This document shows, in pieces, positions 1 to 8,472 of a DNA stretch of 64,000 nt. Source of the DNA: Tessaracoccus defluvii. Lineage in GTDB: Bacteria; Actinomycetota; Actinomycetes; Propionibacteriales; Propionibacteriaceae. A program made the position numbers and the translations under genes. The notes under the pieces were generated by a model. The model ran no database searches. It was not told the DNA's origin and saw only the letters and a program-made list of their open reading frames with translations. Position 1 is the stretch's first letter. Every line of letters begins with the position of its first letter. The stretch lies in NCBI RefSeq assembly GCF_014489575.1, contig NZ_CP060789.1:3472001-3536000 (forward strand), given 5' to 3'.

Positions 1-637
1 TGATCATCTGCCCCGGCTGGAAGCCGTTGGTGATGCGGTCCAGCTCGGTGAACCCCGTCGGAACGCCCGAGATGCCCTCGCCGGACCCCTGGATCGCCTC
101 GATCTCGTCGATCGTGGGTTCGATGAGCTCGCGCAGCGACTTGTAGTCCTCGGAGGACTTCTTCTCCGTCACCTCGAACAGTGTCTGCTGTGCCTCGTCG
201 ACGATCTTGTCGACCTCGCCCTGCCCCTGGTAGCCCAGCTGCGCGATGCGGATCGACGCGTTGACGAGCCGGCGCAGAACCGCCTTGTCGCGGACGATCT
301 CGGCGTAATAGGGGGCGTTGGCCGCGATGGACACGCTCGCGAGCAGGTCGTGCAGGTAGACGGCGCCGCCCACCTTGCCCAGCTGACCCGACTTGGTGAG
401 CTCCCCCGCGACGGTGATCGGGTCGGCCGGTTCGCCCCGCCCGTACAGCGTGACGATGGCGTCGAAGATGGTCTCGTGGTTGGGCCGGTAGAAGTCGATG
501 CCGCGCATGATCTCGACCACGTCGGAGATGACGTCCTTGGACATCAGCATCGCGCCGAGGACGCTCTGCTCGGCGGCGAGGTCTTGGGGAGGGGTGCGGT
601 CCAGATCGCGATCGTCGTAGACGGGCGCCTGAGTCAT
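1..637 (-). CDS. dnaB: Replicative DNA helicase DnaB, 5' part (cut by window edge)
   Basis: Hexameric helicase that unwinds the fork ahead of the replisome. Only the first 212 residues are here; the gene runs off the left edge. Translated from the complement it starts MTQAPVYDDRDLDRTPPQD, then gives the family's N-terminal primase-interacting domain (AAEQSVLGAMLMS, GRGEPADPITV) and the linker into the RecA-like motor (GVPTGFTELDRITNGFQPGQ). The ATG is at 635-637, with an AGGAGGA ribosome site just upstream (complement of 642-648). The Walker motifs lie beyond the window. No ribosomal protein gene precedes it; upstream is a long gene-free stretch with DnaA-box-like sites. Confidence 0.95.
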   Translation of the reverse strand, partial: MTQAPVYDDRDLDRTPPQDLAAEQSVLGAMLMSKDVISDVVEIMRGIDFYRPNHETIFDAIVTLYGRGEPADPITVAGELTKSGQLGKVGGAVYLHDLLASVSIAANAPYYAEIVRDKAVLRRLVNASIRIAQLGYQGQGEVDKIVDEAQQTLFEVTEKKSSEDYKSLRELIEPTIDEIEAIQGSGEGISGVPTGFTELDRITNGFQPGQMI

Positions 638-721
638 GGAATCCTCCTGGACGGACACAACCGGGGAACTGCCTAGGTTATTGCAGTCCTCCGACATCGT
701 CGCTTCGCCCCAGCGACCCCC

Positions 722-1101
722 TGTGGGTAACCATGGGGATCAGTCTGGGGATGGCCTGTGGATGGCTGTTGGTAACCGGGTGTGTTCCCAAGCCGCGCAT
801 GTGGACACCCGCAATTATAACAATTTGATAACAGCGCCGCGGGCGCCCAGGGATGCCCACATCTTGTCCACAGTCTCCGCCAGTCCCCGGGGCATGGTCC
901 CGGGGAGTGGGAGCGCGGACGGGTGCAGCGTGTCCATAGGTCGACAAAACCGCATGGAGACCGCTGTGGCAAGGGGTTATGCGGTCCGATTCCTTGGAGT
1001 CTCCCTCAGGCGAGGAGGGCCCGACGGCGGCCTCGCCCGCACCGGACCCGCGGCGCGTTGGGAGGGGTTGTGCACAGGGGGTGTGGGCAACCTGTGGATA
1101 C
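722..1101. promoter_or_regulatory. Cluster of DnaA-box-like 9-mers in the dnaB-csoR gap
   Basis: The gap from 638 to 1232 has no gene I can support. It holds nine-mers close to the actinobacterial DnaA box TTGTCCACA: an exact copy at 864-872, TTGTGCACA at 1068-1076 (one mismatch), and on the minus strand TTACCCACA (722-730), GTGTCCACA (800-808), TTGCCCACA (1082-1090) and GTATCCACA (1093-1101). The AT-rich stretch at 812-833 lies among them. This could be a DnaA-binding regulatory cluster or part of an origin; binding is not shown by the sequence. Confidence 0.4.
814..819 (-). promoter_or_regulatory. Candidate -10 element for dnaB
   Basis: On the minus strand this reads TATAAT, a perfect sigma-70 type -10 box, inside the AT-rich island at about 812-833. 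It lies roughly 180 bp upstream of the dnaB ATG. I see no convincing -35 element at the usual spacing, so this is tentative; the island could equally be a DNA-unwinding region. Confidence 0.35.
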
Positions 1102-1232
1102 TGTCGGCGGGCCTGTGGGCGGATGGGTGGTCGCCGGGCGGGCGCGCTGAGCGGGGGTTGCGCGGGCCAGCTATACCGTCGGGGGGTACGCTGCGAGACG
1201 GCGGACGGCGCCGCCGGAGACACTTGTCCCGG

Positions 1233-1250
1233 ATACCCTATGGGGGTATA
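1233..1250 (+). promoter_or_regulatory. CsoR operator upstream of csoR-copZ-copA
   Basis: The imperfect palindrome ATACCCTATGGGGGTATA resembles the G/C-tract, ATAC/GTAT-ended operators bound by CsoR-family repressors. It lies 19 bp before the csoR start, where the promoter is expected, so copper loading of CsoR should relieve repression of the module. Confidence 0.75.
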
Positions 1251-1269
1251 GTTCGGGCAGGAGGAAGTC

Positions 1270-1581
1270 ATGACTGAAACGGCACAGGTCGTCACCGGGC
1301 ATCAGCACGGGTACACCCCCGAGAAGGCCGCGTACCTGCGCCGGCTCCGCCTCATCGAAGGCCAGGCGCGGGGCATCGCCCGCATGGTCGAGGAGGATGC
1401 GTACTGCATCGACGTGCTGACGCAGATTTCGGCCGTCACCAGTGCGCTCAAGGCGGTCTCGCTCGGCTTGCTGGGGGACCACCTGGCCCACTGCGTCGCC
1501 GACGCCACCCGTGCGGGTGGGCCGGAGGCGGAGGAGAAGATCGACGAGGCCATGGCTGCCATCAAGCGACTCGTGAAGTAA
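1270..1581 (+). CDS. csoR: Copper-sensing transcriptional repressor CsoR
   Basis: A 103-residue all-helical DUF156/CsoR repressor that leaves DNA when it binds Cu(I). The copper ligands are visible: Cys46, His71 and Cys75, with the same 25- and 4-residue spacing as Cys36/His61/Cys65 of the M. tuberculosis protein. The N-terminal helix region (YLRRLRLIEGQARGIARM) is typical of the family. The ATG at 1270 follows a GAGGAAG ribosome site. It is the first gene of a copper operon with copZ 17 bp and copA about 310 bp downstream, and an operator-like palindrome precedes it, so autoregulation is likely. Confidence 0.93.
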   Translation: MTETAQVVTGHQHGYTPEKAAYLRRLRLIEGQARGIARMVEEDAYCIDVLTQISAVTSALKAVSLGLLGDHLAHCVADATRAGGPEAEEKIDEAMAAIKRLVK

Positions 1582-1598
1582 CGGAAGGATCCACCACC

Positions 1599-1808
1599 AT
1601 GATCAGCAACTACACCGTCTCCGGCATGACCTGCGGCAACTGCGTCAACCACGTCACCGAAGAGGTCTCCGAGGTCGAGGGTGTGACCGGCGTCAACGTG
1701 CAGTTGGACGGTGGCCGCATGGCCGTCGAGTCCGACGAGCGCATCCCGTTCGACGCGATCATCGAGGCCGTCCGTGAGGCCGGCGACTACACCGTCGTCG
1801 AGGCCTGA
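1599..1808 (+). CDS. copZ: Copper chaperone CopZ (heavy-metal-associated domain)
   Basis: A 69-residue single HMA domain. The Cu(I)-binding motif GMTCGNC sits at residues 9-15 in the first loop of the ferredoxin-like fold. It carries cytosolic Cu(I) to the CopA ATPase encoded next. It sits between csoR and copA on the same strand, so it should respond to the same CsoR operator. The start at 1599 follows a purine-rich GGAAGGA stretch. Confidence 0.92.
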   Translation: MISNYTVSGMTCGNCVNHVTEEVSEVEGVTGVNVQLDGGRMAVESDERIPFDAIIEAVREAGDYTVVEA

Positions 1809-1892
1809 GCCTCCACGTTTCCGGGTCCTGACGGGCCCGTCCCACTTCCGCAGCGCGTCCGCCGCGCTGTTCCGCGACCCCGAAAGACAGCC

Positions 1893-4076
1893 ATGAGCAG
1901 CACCATCCAGCTCGACATCCAGGGCATGACCTGCGCCTCCTGCGCGGCCCGGATCGAGAAGAAGCTGAACAAGGTCGGAGGCGTCACCGCCACCGTCAAC
2001 TACTCCACGGAGAAGGCTACGGTCGAGGCCCCACCCGGAACCACGGTCGACGACCTCATCTCGGTCGTCGAGAAGGCGGGCTACGGGGCCACCATCCCCG
2101 AGCCAGAGGCGCCGAAGGTGGACGAGGCGGCGCTGCTCCTGCCGCGGGTGATCTGGGCCTTCGTGCTCGGCGTGCCCGTCGTGCTCGTCTCCATGGTTCC
2201 CGCGCTGCAGTTCCCCGGCTGGCAGTGGGTCGCGCTCGTCCTCACGGCAGTCGTCGTCGGCTGGCTCGGCCGCGGCTTCCACAGGGCGACCTTCACCAAC
2301 GCCCGCCACGGAGCGACGACGATGGACACCCTGGTGAGCCTCGGCACGCTGACGGCGTTCGCCTGGTCCCTCTTCGCCATGCTCTTCGGCCATGCCGGCG
2401 AGATCGGGATGGAGCATCGCTTCGAGTGGAACCTGCGGGCGCAGGATGCCATGGGCTTCGTTTACTTCGAGGCGGCCGTCACGATCATCGCGTTCCTGCT
2501 GCTGGGCCGCTACATCGAGGCGCGGGCCAAGACCGAGTCCGGGGCCGCGCTGCGCGCACTGCTCGAGGTCGGCGCCAAGCGCGCCACGCTGGTCGTCGAC
2601 GGGGCCGAGCGGCAGGTCGACGTCGCGCTGGTCCGCGTCGGCGACGTCGTCGTCGTGCGTCCGGGTGAGAAGGCGGCCGTCGACGGCGTCGTGATCGACG
2701 GCGCCTCTGCTGTCGACGCGTCCATCATCACGGGCGAATCCCTCCCGGTGGAGGTCGTCGTCGGCGACGAGGTCGTCGGAGGCTCCCTCAACACCAACGG
2801 CCGCCTCCTCGTGCGGGCCACCGCGGTGGGCGCCGACTCGCAGTTGTCGCGCATCGCGGCCATGGTCGAGGAGGCGCAGACCGGAAAGGCCGAGGTCCAG
2901 CGACTGGCCGACCGGGTCTCCGGCATCTTCGTCCCCATCGTGCTCGGCATCTCCGTCGTGACGCTCGTCGGCCATCTCGTCGCCGGGAGCGGTGTGACCA
3001 TGGCACTGTCCGCCGCCATCTCGGTCCTGATCATCGCCTGCCCGTGCGCGCTGGGCCTGGCCACGCCGTCGGCGCTCATGGTCGGCACCGGCCGCGGCGC
3101 CCAGCTCGGCACCGTCATCCGTGGCCCGCAGGCGCTCGAGCGGGCCCGGCGCGTCGAGACGATCGCGTTCGACAAGACCGGCACCCTCACCACGGGCCGG
3201 ATGGACATCGTCTCCGTCGAGCCCGCCGAGGGAGTGACGGCCGACGAACTCATCCGTCTGGTGGCGGCCGTCGAGGCGCCGTCCGAGCACCCCATCGCCC
3301 AGGCGATCGCCGCGGCTGTGGAGACCCCCGAACCCGTGACCGACTTCGTCGCGGTCCCCGGGCGTGGGGTGCGGGCCACCCTGGGGGGCAGGACCGTCCA
3401 CGCCGGGAACGCCTCCTTCGTCGAGGGCCTCGGGCACGCGATCCCGGCGGCCGGCAACGACCTCGTGGGCAGCGTCGTACACGTCGCCGACGACGAGAGG
3501 CTGCTGGGGCGCATCGTCGTGGCGGACACCGTCAAGCCCTCCGCCGCGGCCGCCGTCGCCGAGTTGAAGCGACTGGGCATCACCCCCGTCCTGCTCAGTG
3601 GCGACAACGAGCGCACGGCCCGCGCCGTGGCCGCCGAGGTGGGGATCGACGACGTGCGCGCCGGCGTCACCCCCGAGGGGAAGGTCGCGGTCGTCAAGGA
3701 GCTGCAGGCCCAGGGGCGCCGGGTGGCGATGGTCGGCGACGGCGTCAACGACGCTGCGGCGATCGCCACGGCCGACCTCGGCATCGCCATGGGCACGGGC
3801 ACGGACGCGGCGATCGCGGCGGGCGACATCACGCTGATGCGCCACGACCTCATGGCCGCCGTCGACGCGGTGCGGCTGTCCAGGGCGACGCTGCGGACCA
3901 TCGTCTCGAACCTGGTCTGGGCGTTCGGCTACAACGTGGCGGCGATCCCGCTGGCGGCGTTCGGCATGCTCACCCCGATGATCGCGGGCGGGGCGATGGC
4001 CTTCTCGAGCGTTTTCGTGGTGCTCAACAGCCTGCGGCTGCGCGGTTTCCAGCCCGTCCGCAGGACTCGAGTCTGA
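1893..4076 (+). CDS. copA: Copper-exporting P1B-type ATPase CopA
   Basis: A 727-residue inner-membrane Cu(I) efflux pump. Order of parts: one N-terminal HMA domain (GMTCASC at residues 11-17), paired membrane helices from about 80, the actuator loop with TGES, the transmembrane metal motif CPC ([16 protein letters not shown], about 380-395), the phosphorylated aspartate in DKTGT (about 427), the nucleotide domain with a SEHP motif, and the hinge GDGVND (about 615). CPC identifies a P1B-1 copper transporter. An 84-bp gap separates it from copZ. One HMA domain is common in actinobacterial CopA. Confidence 0.95.
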   Translation: MSSTIQLDIQGMTCASCAARIEKKLNKVGGVTATVNYSTEKATVEAPPGTTVDDLISVVEKAGYGATIPEPEAPKVDEAALLLPRVIWAFVLGVPVVLVSMVPALQFPGWQWVALVLTAVVVGWLGRGFHRATFTNARHGATTMDTLVSLGTLTAFAWSLFAMLFGHAGEIGMEHRFEWNLRAQDAMGFVYFEAAVTIIAFLLLGRYIEARAKTESGAALRALLEVGAKRATLVVDGAERQVDVALVRVGDVVVVRPGEKAAVDGVVIDGASAVDASIITGESLPVEVVVGDEVVGGSLNTNGRLLVRATAVGADSQLSRIAAMVEEAQTGKAEVQRLADRVSGIFVPIVLGISVVTLVGHLVAGSGVTMALSAAISVLIIACPCALGLATPSALMVGTGRGAQLGTVIRGPQALERARRVETIAFDKTGTLTTGRMDIVSVEPAEGVTADELIRLVAAVEAPSEHPIAQAIAAAVETPEPVTDFVAVPGRGVRATLGGRTVHAGNASFVEGLGHAIPAAGNDLVGSVVHVADDERLLGRIVVADTVKPSAAAAVAELKRLGITPVLLSGDNERTARAVAAEVGIDDVRAGVTPEGKVAVVKELQAQGRRVAMVGDGVNDAAAIATADLGIAMGTGTDAAIAAGDITLMRHDLMAAVDAVRLSRATLRTIVSNLVWAFGYNVAAIPLAAFGMLTPMIAGGAMAFSSVFVVLNSLRLRGFQPVRRTRV

Positions 4077-4128
4077 GAATCTTCAGCTTACGCTTGGGGT
4101 TTTCTCAGGTAACGCTTACGCTGTTTCC

Positions 4129-5292
4129 ATGCCCAAGCTGTTGATTCCCGCGATCGCAGGCGGAGCGGCCCTGGCCCTCGTGGCCGGCGTCTCCGCTGCC
4201 ACCGTCCTGCACCGCAACGATGTCGAGCTCTCCGTAGACGGCGACTCCCAGTCACTCCAGGTGCGCGAACGCACAGTCGGCGAGGTGCTCGACGCCCAGG
4301 GGATCGCGGTCGGCGCCCACGATGTGGTGCTGCCCGCCGCCGACACGGCCGTCACCGACGGCATGGAGATCGCCGTGTCCTACGGTCGGGAGCTGGAGCT
4401 CACGGTCGACGGCGAGACCCGCACCGTCTGGACCACCGCCCGCACCGTCGGGGAGGCGCTGGAGCAGCTCAGGATCGACGAGCCCGACGCCAAGCTGTCG
4501 GCCACGCGTGGCCTCAGCATCGGACGCGAGGGCCTCGACCTCCAGGTCGAGACCGCCAAGGACGTCACGCTGACGGTCGCCGGCGCCACCGCCCCCGTTC
4601 GCCTGACGGGCACGGTCGCCGACGCGCTGGCCGAGGTGTCCGTCACCCCGGACGCCGACGACATCGTCACCCCGGCGGCTGACACGCCGCTGGCAGACGG
4701 CATGGAGATCTCCTACGTCAAGGTCGATGTGGTGACCACCGTCAAGGAGAAGGCGATCGCCTTCGAGAAGACCGAGGTGAAGTCGGGCAAGCTCGACAAG
4801 GGGACGGAGAAGGTCACCACCAAGGGCGTCGATGGCGTTGCCAACGAGACCTGGACCGAGATCTACCGCGACGACGTGTTGGTCACCTCAAGGGTGACCG
4901 AGACCGAGGTGGTCAAGGAGGCCGTCGATCAGGTCACGACCGTCGGCACCCGCGTTCCGGCGCCGAAGACGTCGAGCTCCACCTCGTCCGGCAGCGACCT
5001 GACCCCGGCCACCGGGAACACCTGCAAGGCGTCCTACTACTGGCAGGGCCAGATGACGGCCAACGGCGAACGCTTCAACACCAACGACCTGACCGCAGCG
5101 CACAAGACCTACGCGTTCGGCACCCGCGTCAAGGTCACCAACCCGAAGAACGGGCAGTCCGTCATCGTCCGGATCAACGACCGTGGCCCCTACATCTCGG
5201 GCCGCTGTCTCGACCTGTCGACCGCAGCGATGAAGGCGATCGGCGGCACCTCCGCCGGCGTCATCACGGTCAACTACGAGGTCGTCGGCTGA
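4129..5292 (+). CDS. Secreted DUF348-G5 protein with C-terminal RlpA-like double-psi beta-barrel
   Basis: A 387-residue exported cell-wall protein. It has an N-terminal signal or anchor (PAIAGGAALALVAGVSA), then DUF348 modules (near residues 32-75, 85-125 and 145-190), a G5 domain (about 195-270, with VTTKGVDGVANETWTEIYRD), a Thr/Ser linker and an RlpA-type DPBB domain (about 300-387; TANGERFN, YAFGTRVKV, INDRGPY). The DUF348-G5 part is that of RpfB resuscitation factors, but the lysozyme-like Rpf domain is replaced by the DPBB fold, so peptidoglycan binding or cleavage is inferred. The conserved DRGPY suggests an active fold. A rho-independent terminator follows. Confidence 0.85.
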   Translation: MPKLLIPAIAGGAALALVAGVSAATVLHRNDVELSVDGDSQSLQVRERTVGEVLDAQGIAVGAHDVVLPAADTAVTDGMEIAVSYGRELELTVDGETRTVWTTARTVGEALEQLRIDEPDAKLSATRGLSIGREGLDLQVETAKDVTLTVAGATAPVRLTGTVADALAEVSVTPDADDIVTPAADTPLADGMEISYVKVDVVTTVKEKAIAFEKTEVKSGKLDKGTEKVTTKGVDGVANETWTEIYRDDVLVTSRVTETEVVKEAVDQVTTVGTRVPAPKTSSSTSSGSDLTPATGNTCKASYYWQGQMTANGERFNTNDLTAAHKTYAFGTRVKVTNPKNGQSVIVRINDRGPYISGRCLDLSTAAMKAIGGTSAGVITVNYEVVG

Positions 5293-5307
5293 CCTCCCCC
5301 TGAACCG

Positions 5308-5350
5308 CCCGACCCCCTGTGGCCCCCATGCAGGGGGGTCGGGCTTCTTT
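5308..5350 (+). terminator. Rho-independent terminator after the G5/RlpA-fold gene
   Basis: CCCGACCCCCTG (5308-5319) pairs with CAGGGGGGTCGGG (5331-5343) with one bulged G, and is followed by CTTCTTT. It separates this gene from fumC. Confidence 0.8.
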
Positions 5351-5387
5351 CCTCGCAGGCGTCCCGCGGCGCGTGTAGCGTGCCGAT

Positions 5388-6774
5388 ATGAGCATGCGCG
5401 TTGAATCGGACTCGATGGGCGACGTGGACGTCGCGACGGACCGCTACTGGGGGCGCAGACGCAACGCAGCCTCCACAACTTCGACATCGGGCGTGACACC
5501 TTCGTCTGGGGCGCCCGATGATCCGGGCCCTGGGGATCCTCAAGAAGGCGGCGGCCCTGGCCAACGCCGAGCTGGGCGAGCTGGCCCGCGACAAGGCCGA
5601 CCTCATCTCCCTGGCCGCCGACGAGGTGATCGCCGGCGCCCTCGACGACCACTTCCCGCTCGTGGTCTTCCAGACGGGCTCCGGCACCCAGTCCAACATG
5701 AACGCCAACGAGGTGATCTCCAACCGGGCGATCGAACTCGCGGGCGGGACGATGGGCAGCAAGGCGCCCGTCCACCCCAACGACGACGTCAACCGCGGGC
5801 AGTCCTCGAACGACACGTTCCCGACGGCCATGCATATCGCGGTCGTCAGCGAGCTCGACTCCCAGCTCTACCCGGCGGTCGCCGGGCTCCGCGACGTCCT
5901 CGCCGGGCTCGCCGAACGCTACGACGACGTCGTCATGGTCGGGCGCACGCACCTGCAGGATGCGACGCCCGTCCGGCTCGGCCAGGTGATCGGCAGCTGG
6001 GTCGCGCAGCTCGACTTCGCCGTCGAGGGCATCCGGCACGCCGACTCGCGGGCCCGCAGCCTGGCGATCGGCGGCACCGCCGTCGGCACCGGCCTCAACG
6101 CCCATCCCGACTTCGGCGCGCTCGCCGCAGCGAAGATCTCCGAGATCAGCGGCCTCGACTTCGTCCAGGCCGACAACCTGTTCGCCGCCCTCAGCGCGCA
6201 CGACTCGCTCGTCGAGGTCTCCGGGGCGCTGCGCGTCCTGGCCGACGCGGCCATGAAGATCGCCAACGACGTGCGCTGGTACGCGTCCGGCCCCCGCAAC
6301 GGCATCGGCGAGCTCGTCATCCCCGAGAACGAGCCCGGCAGCTCGATCATGCCCGGTAAGGTGAACCCCACCCAGTCGGAGGCCATGACCATGGTCGTCG
6401 CCCGCGTGCTCGGCAACGACGTGACCGTCGGCTTCGCCGGCTCGCAGGGCAACTTCCAGCTCAACGTGTTCAAGCCCGTCATGGCGCACGCCGTGCTGGA
6501 GTCGATCCGCCTCCTCGCCGACGCGTCGCGGTCCTTCGCCGACCACTGCGCCGTGGGCATCGCGCCGAACGTCGAGCGCATCGAGGCCAACCTCGCCAGC
6601 AACCTGATGCTCGTGACGGCGCTCAACCGCCACATCGGCTACGACAAGGCGGCGAAGATCGCCAAGCGCGCCCACAAGGACGGCAGCACCCTGCGCGAGG
6701 CGGCGCTCGCCGAGGGTCTCGACGGCGCCGACTTCGACGCCTGGGTGGTCCCGCGCGAGATGACGGGCCGCTAG
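5388..6774 (+). CDS. fumC: Fumarate hydratase class II FumC (two single-base breaks near the 5' end)
   Basis: Interconverts fumarate and L-malate in the TCA cycle and in the methylmalonyl-CoA route to propionate. Residues from 5518 onward read cleanly for 418 aa, with [29 protein letters not shown], the family signature [17 protein letters not shown] and the C-terminal domain. The N-terminus ([20 protein letters not shown]) is in another frame. Adding one G to the run at 5449-5453 and one C to the run at 5514-5516 joins them through [21 protein letters not shown], typical of FumC, giving about 462 aa. I judge these sequencing errors; as written the gene is broken. ATG at 5388 or 5394 is possible. 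Confidence 0.9.
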
Positions 6775-6789
6775 CCGGGGAGGCCGGCG

Positions 6790-7808
6790 TCAGCCCATCA
6801 GCTCGGCCAGCGTCGCCATCCGCGACGCCATGGCGGCGGCGGCCTGTACGAGCGGGACGGCCGCGACCGCGCCGCTGCCCTCGCCGAGCCGCATGCCCAG
6901 ATCGAGCAGCGGCTCCAGCCCGAGCGCCTCGATCGCTGCCGACGACGCCGGCTCGGCCGAACGGTGCCCCGCCTGGAGCCACGCCGTCACCCCGGGGTCG
7001 ATGCGGGAGGCGATCAGCGCCTCCGCGCCGGCGATCACGCCGTCGACCAGGATCGGGATGCCGCGGGCCGCGGCCCCCAGCATGAGGCCGACGGCGACAG
7101 CCAGGTCGGGGGAGCCGAGGGCGGCCAGGATCCGGCGCGGGTCGTCGGTGGCGCCGAGGCGGTCGAGCGCTCCGCGCAGCACCTCGATCTTCCTGGCCAG
7201 GCCCGCGTCGTCGAGGCCGGCGCCGCGGCCCGTCAGGTCGCCGGGGTCACGGCCGAGGACGGCGCAGATCAGCGCCGTCGCCGGGGTGGTGTTGCCGATG
7301 CCGAGGTCGCCGACGATCAGCAGGTCGGTGCCCGCGGCCGCCTCGTCGGCCGCGATGGCGTCGCCCGTGGCGAGCGCGCGGTCCAGTTCGGCCGGGGTGA
7401 GGGCGTCGGAGGTGAGGATCGACGGGCAGCCCAGCGCCAGCTTGTGGCGGCCGACCTCCTCGGGGGCGCCGGGGATGGGGCGGCGACAGAGATGTCGTAA
7501 AGCGCGACCGAGGTGCCGCTGGCGGCGGCGATGGTGCTCACGCCCGCCCGGCCCTGCAGGATCGGCAGGATCATGGCGACGGTGATCTCCGACGGGAAGC
7601 TGGCGACGCCGTCCGCCACGACCCCGTGGTCGCCGGCCAGGACGATGCAGCGGGGGCGGGCCGGCACCCGCGGCACCGCGACCCCCTGGCAGCCGGCGAG
7701 CCAGACCGCGACGTCCTCGAGCCGGCCCAGCGCGCCCGGGGGCTTGGCGAGGGAATCGACGTGGGCGCGGGCGGCGGCAAGGACATGCGGGTCTGGGGGA
7801 GTGATCAC
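6790..7808 (-). CDS. cobT: Nicotinate-nucleotide-dimethylbenzimidazole phosphoribosyltransferase CobT (one-base break)
   Basis: Makes alpha-ribazole phosphate from nicotinate mononucleotide and 5,6-dimethylbenzimidazole for the lower ligand of cobalamin. The N-terminal part (GTG start at 7808; SLAKPPGALGRLEDVAVWLAG, VLAGDHGVVADGVASFP) and the rest (VGDLGIGNTTPATAL, TGRGAGLDD, LGSPDLAVAVGLMLGAA) are in two frames. Adding one G to the plus-strand run at 7477-7480 restores about 339 aa, the usual family length. The catalytic Glu region near the C-terminus is retained. No other cob genes are adjacent. B12 fits the MeaB encoded later in the window. Confidence 0.9.
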
Positions 7809-7818
7809 GGCCCCGATC

Positions 7819-8397
7819 CTAGCGAGTGGGTTCTGCCCGTCCGTGGAGGAACCGGGCTACGTGACGCGCGGGGTCGAAGTTGGACGGGTCGCCCTGGTCG
7901 ATGATCGCGAAGTCGCGGGTGATGACGGGCAACACGATGGGGCCGAACAGTGCCGGGATCAGGGTGGCGGTCGGCTCGGGCTGGAGGATGCCCTCGTCCT
8001 GGTAGCGCCCGATGAGGGCGGTCATGTCGGCGATGACCCCGCGCAGGGTCGTCGTGGCGGCGGCGACCTCCTCCACGAAGGGCAGCTCGGTCAGCAGCGA
8101 CCGGGCGACCGGGCCGAGCTCCTCCAGGAAGTCGCGGTAGCCGGTGACGAGCCGCACCAGGTCGGCCTCCACGTCGCCCGTGTAGGTCAGCGAGGTGGCC
8201 TCGAAGGAGGAGAACCGCGCCTCGATGGCGGCGCGGACCAGCCCGGCCTTCGAGCCGAACTTGCGGAAGAGGGTGACCTCGTTGACGCCGGCCTCATCGG
8301 CGATGGCGCGGGTCGTCGCGCCGTGGAGCCCGTGCTCGCCGATCAGCCGCAGCGTGGCGGCGAAGATCGCCTCGTTGGTGCTCGGCCTGCCGTTCAT
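7819..8397 (-). CDS. TetR-family transcriptional regulator
   Basis: A 192-residue TetR/AcrR repressor with an N-terminal helix-turn-helix (AIFAATLRLIGEHGLHGATTRAIADEAGV, HTH at about residues 8-50) and a ligand-binding C-terminal domain with no clear subfamily signature. It is divergent from the giant activase-like gene at 8473, with a perfect GCAAGT-N4-ACTTGC palindrome in the short gap, so it most likely controls that gene and itself. It ends 11 bp before the cobT start on the same strand and may share a transcript with cobT. The inducer is unknown. Confidence 0.85.
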   Translation of the reverse strand: MNGRPSTNEAIFAATLRLIGEHGLHGATTRAIADEAGVNEVTLFRKFGSKAGLVRAAIEARFSSFEATSLTYTGDVEADLVRLVTGYRDFLEELGPVARSLLTELPFVEEVAAATTTLRGVIADMTALIGRYQDEGILQPEPTATLIPALFGPIVLPVITRDFAIIDQGDPSNFDPARHVARFLHGRAEPTR

Positions 8398-8411
8398 CGA
8401 CCCAGCCTAAC

Positions 8412-8427
8412 GCAAGTGAGTACTTGC
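8412..8427. promoter_or_regulatory. TetR-type operator between tetR and the activase gene
   Basis: GCAAGT-GAGT-ACTTGC is a perfect 6-4-6 inverted repeat placed between two divergent starts (8397 and 8473). Its size and position fit a TetR dimer site controlling both promoters. Confidence 0.7.
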
Positions 8428-8472
8428 TTGCTACGGTGTGTGGCACTGATCCACGGACACCAGGAGCGGTCG

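Noticed and set aside
1302..3845. An 847-codon open frame opposite copA
   Set aside because: Shadow of a GC-rich gene: rich in Asp/Gly/Arg/His, no domain, and fully covered by the well-supported csoR-copZ-copA on the other strand.
4077..4128. Riboswitch before the RpfB-like gene (c-di-AMP ydaO type occurs before rpf genes)
   Set aside because: The gap is only 52 bp, far too short for that riboswitch; only two GCTTACGCT-like repeats are seen.
5388..6774. fumC as a genuine pseudogene
   Set aside because: Both lesions are single-base losses in G/C runs and the remaining 418 residues keep all catalytic motifs; sequencing error is more likely.
6790..8472. Cobalamin riboswitch near cobT
   Set aside because: cobT follows the TetR gene with an 11-bp gap and I found no B12-box-like sequence or space for a riboswitch.
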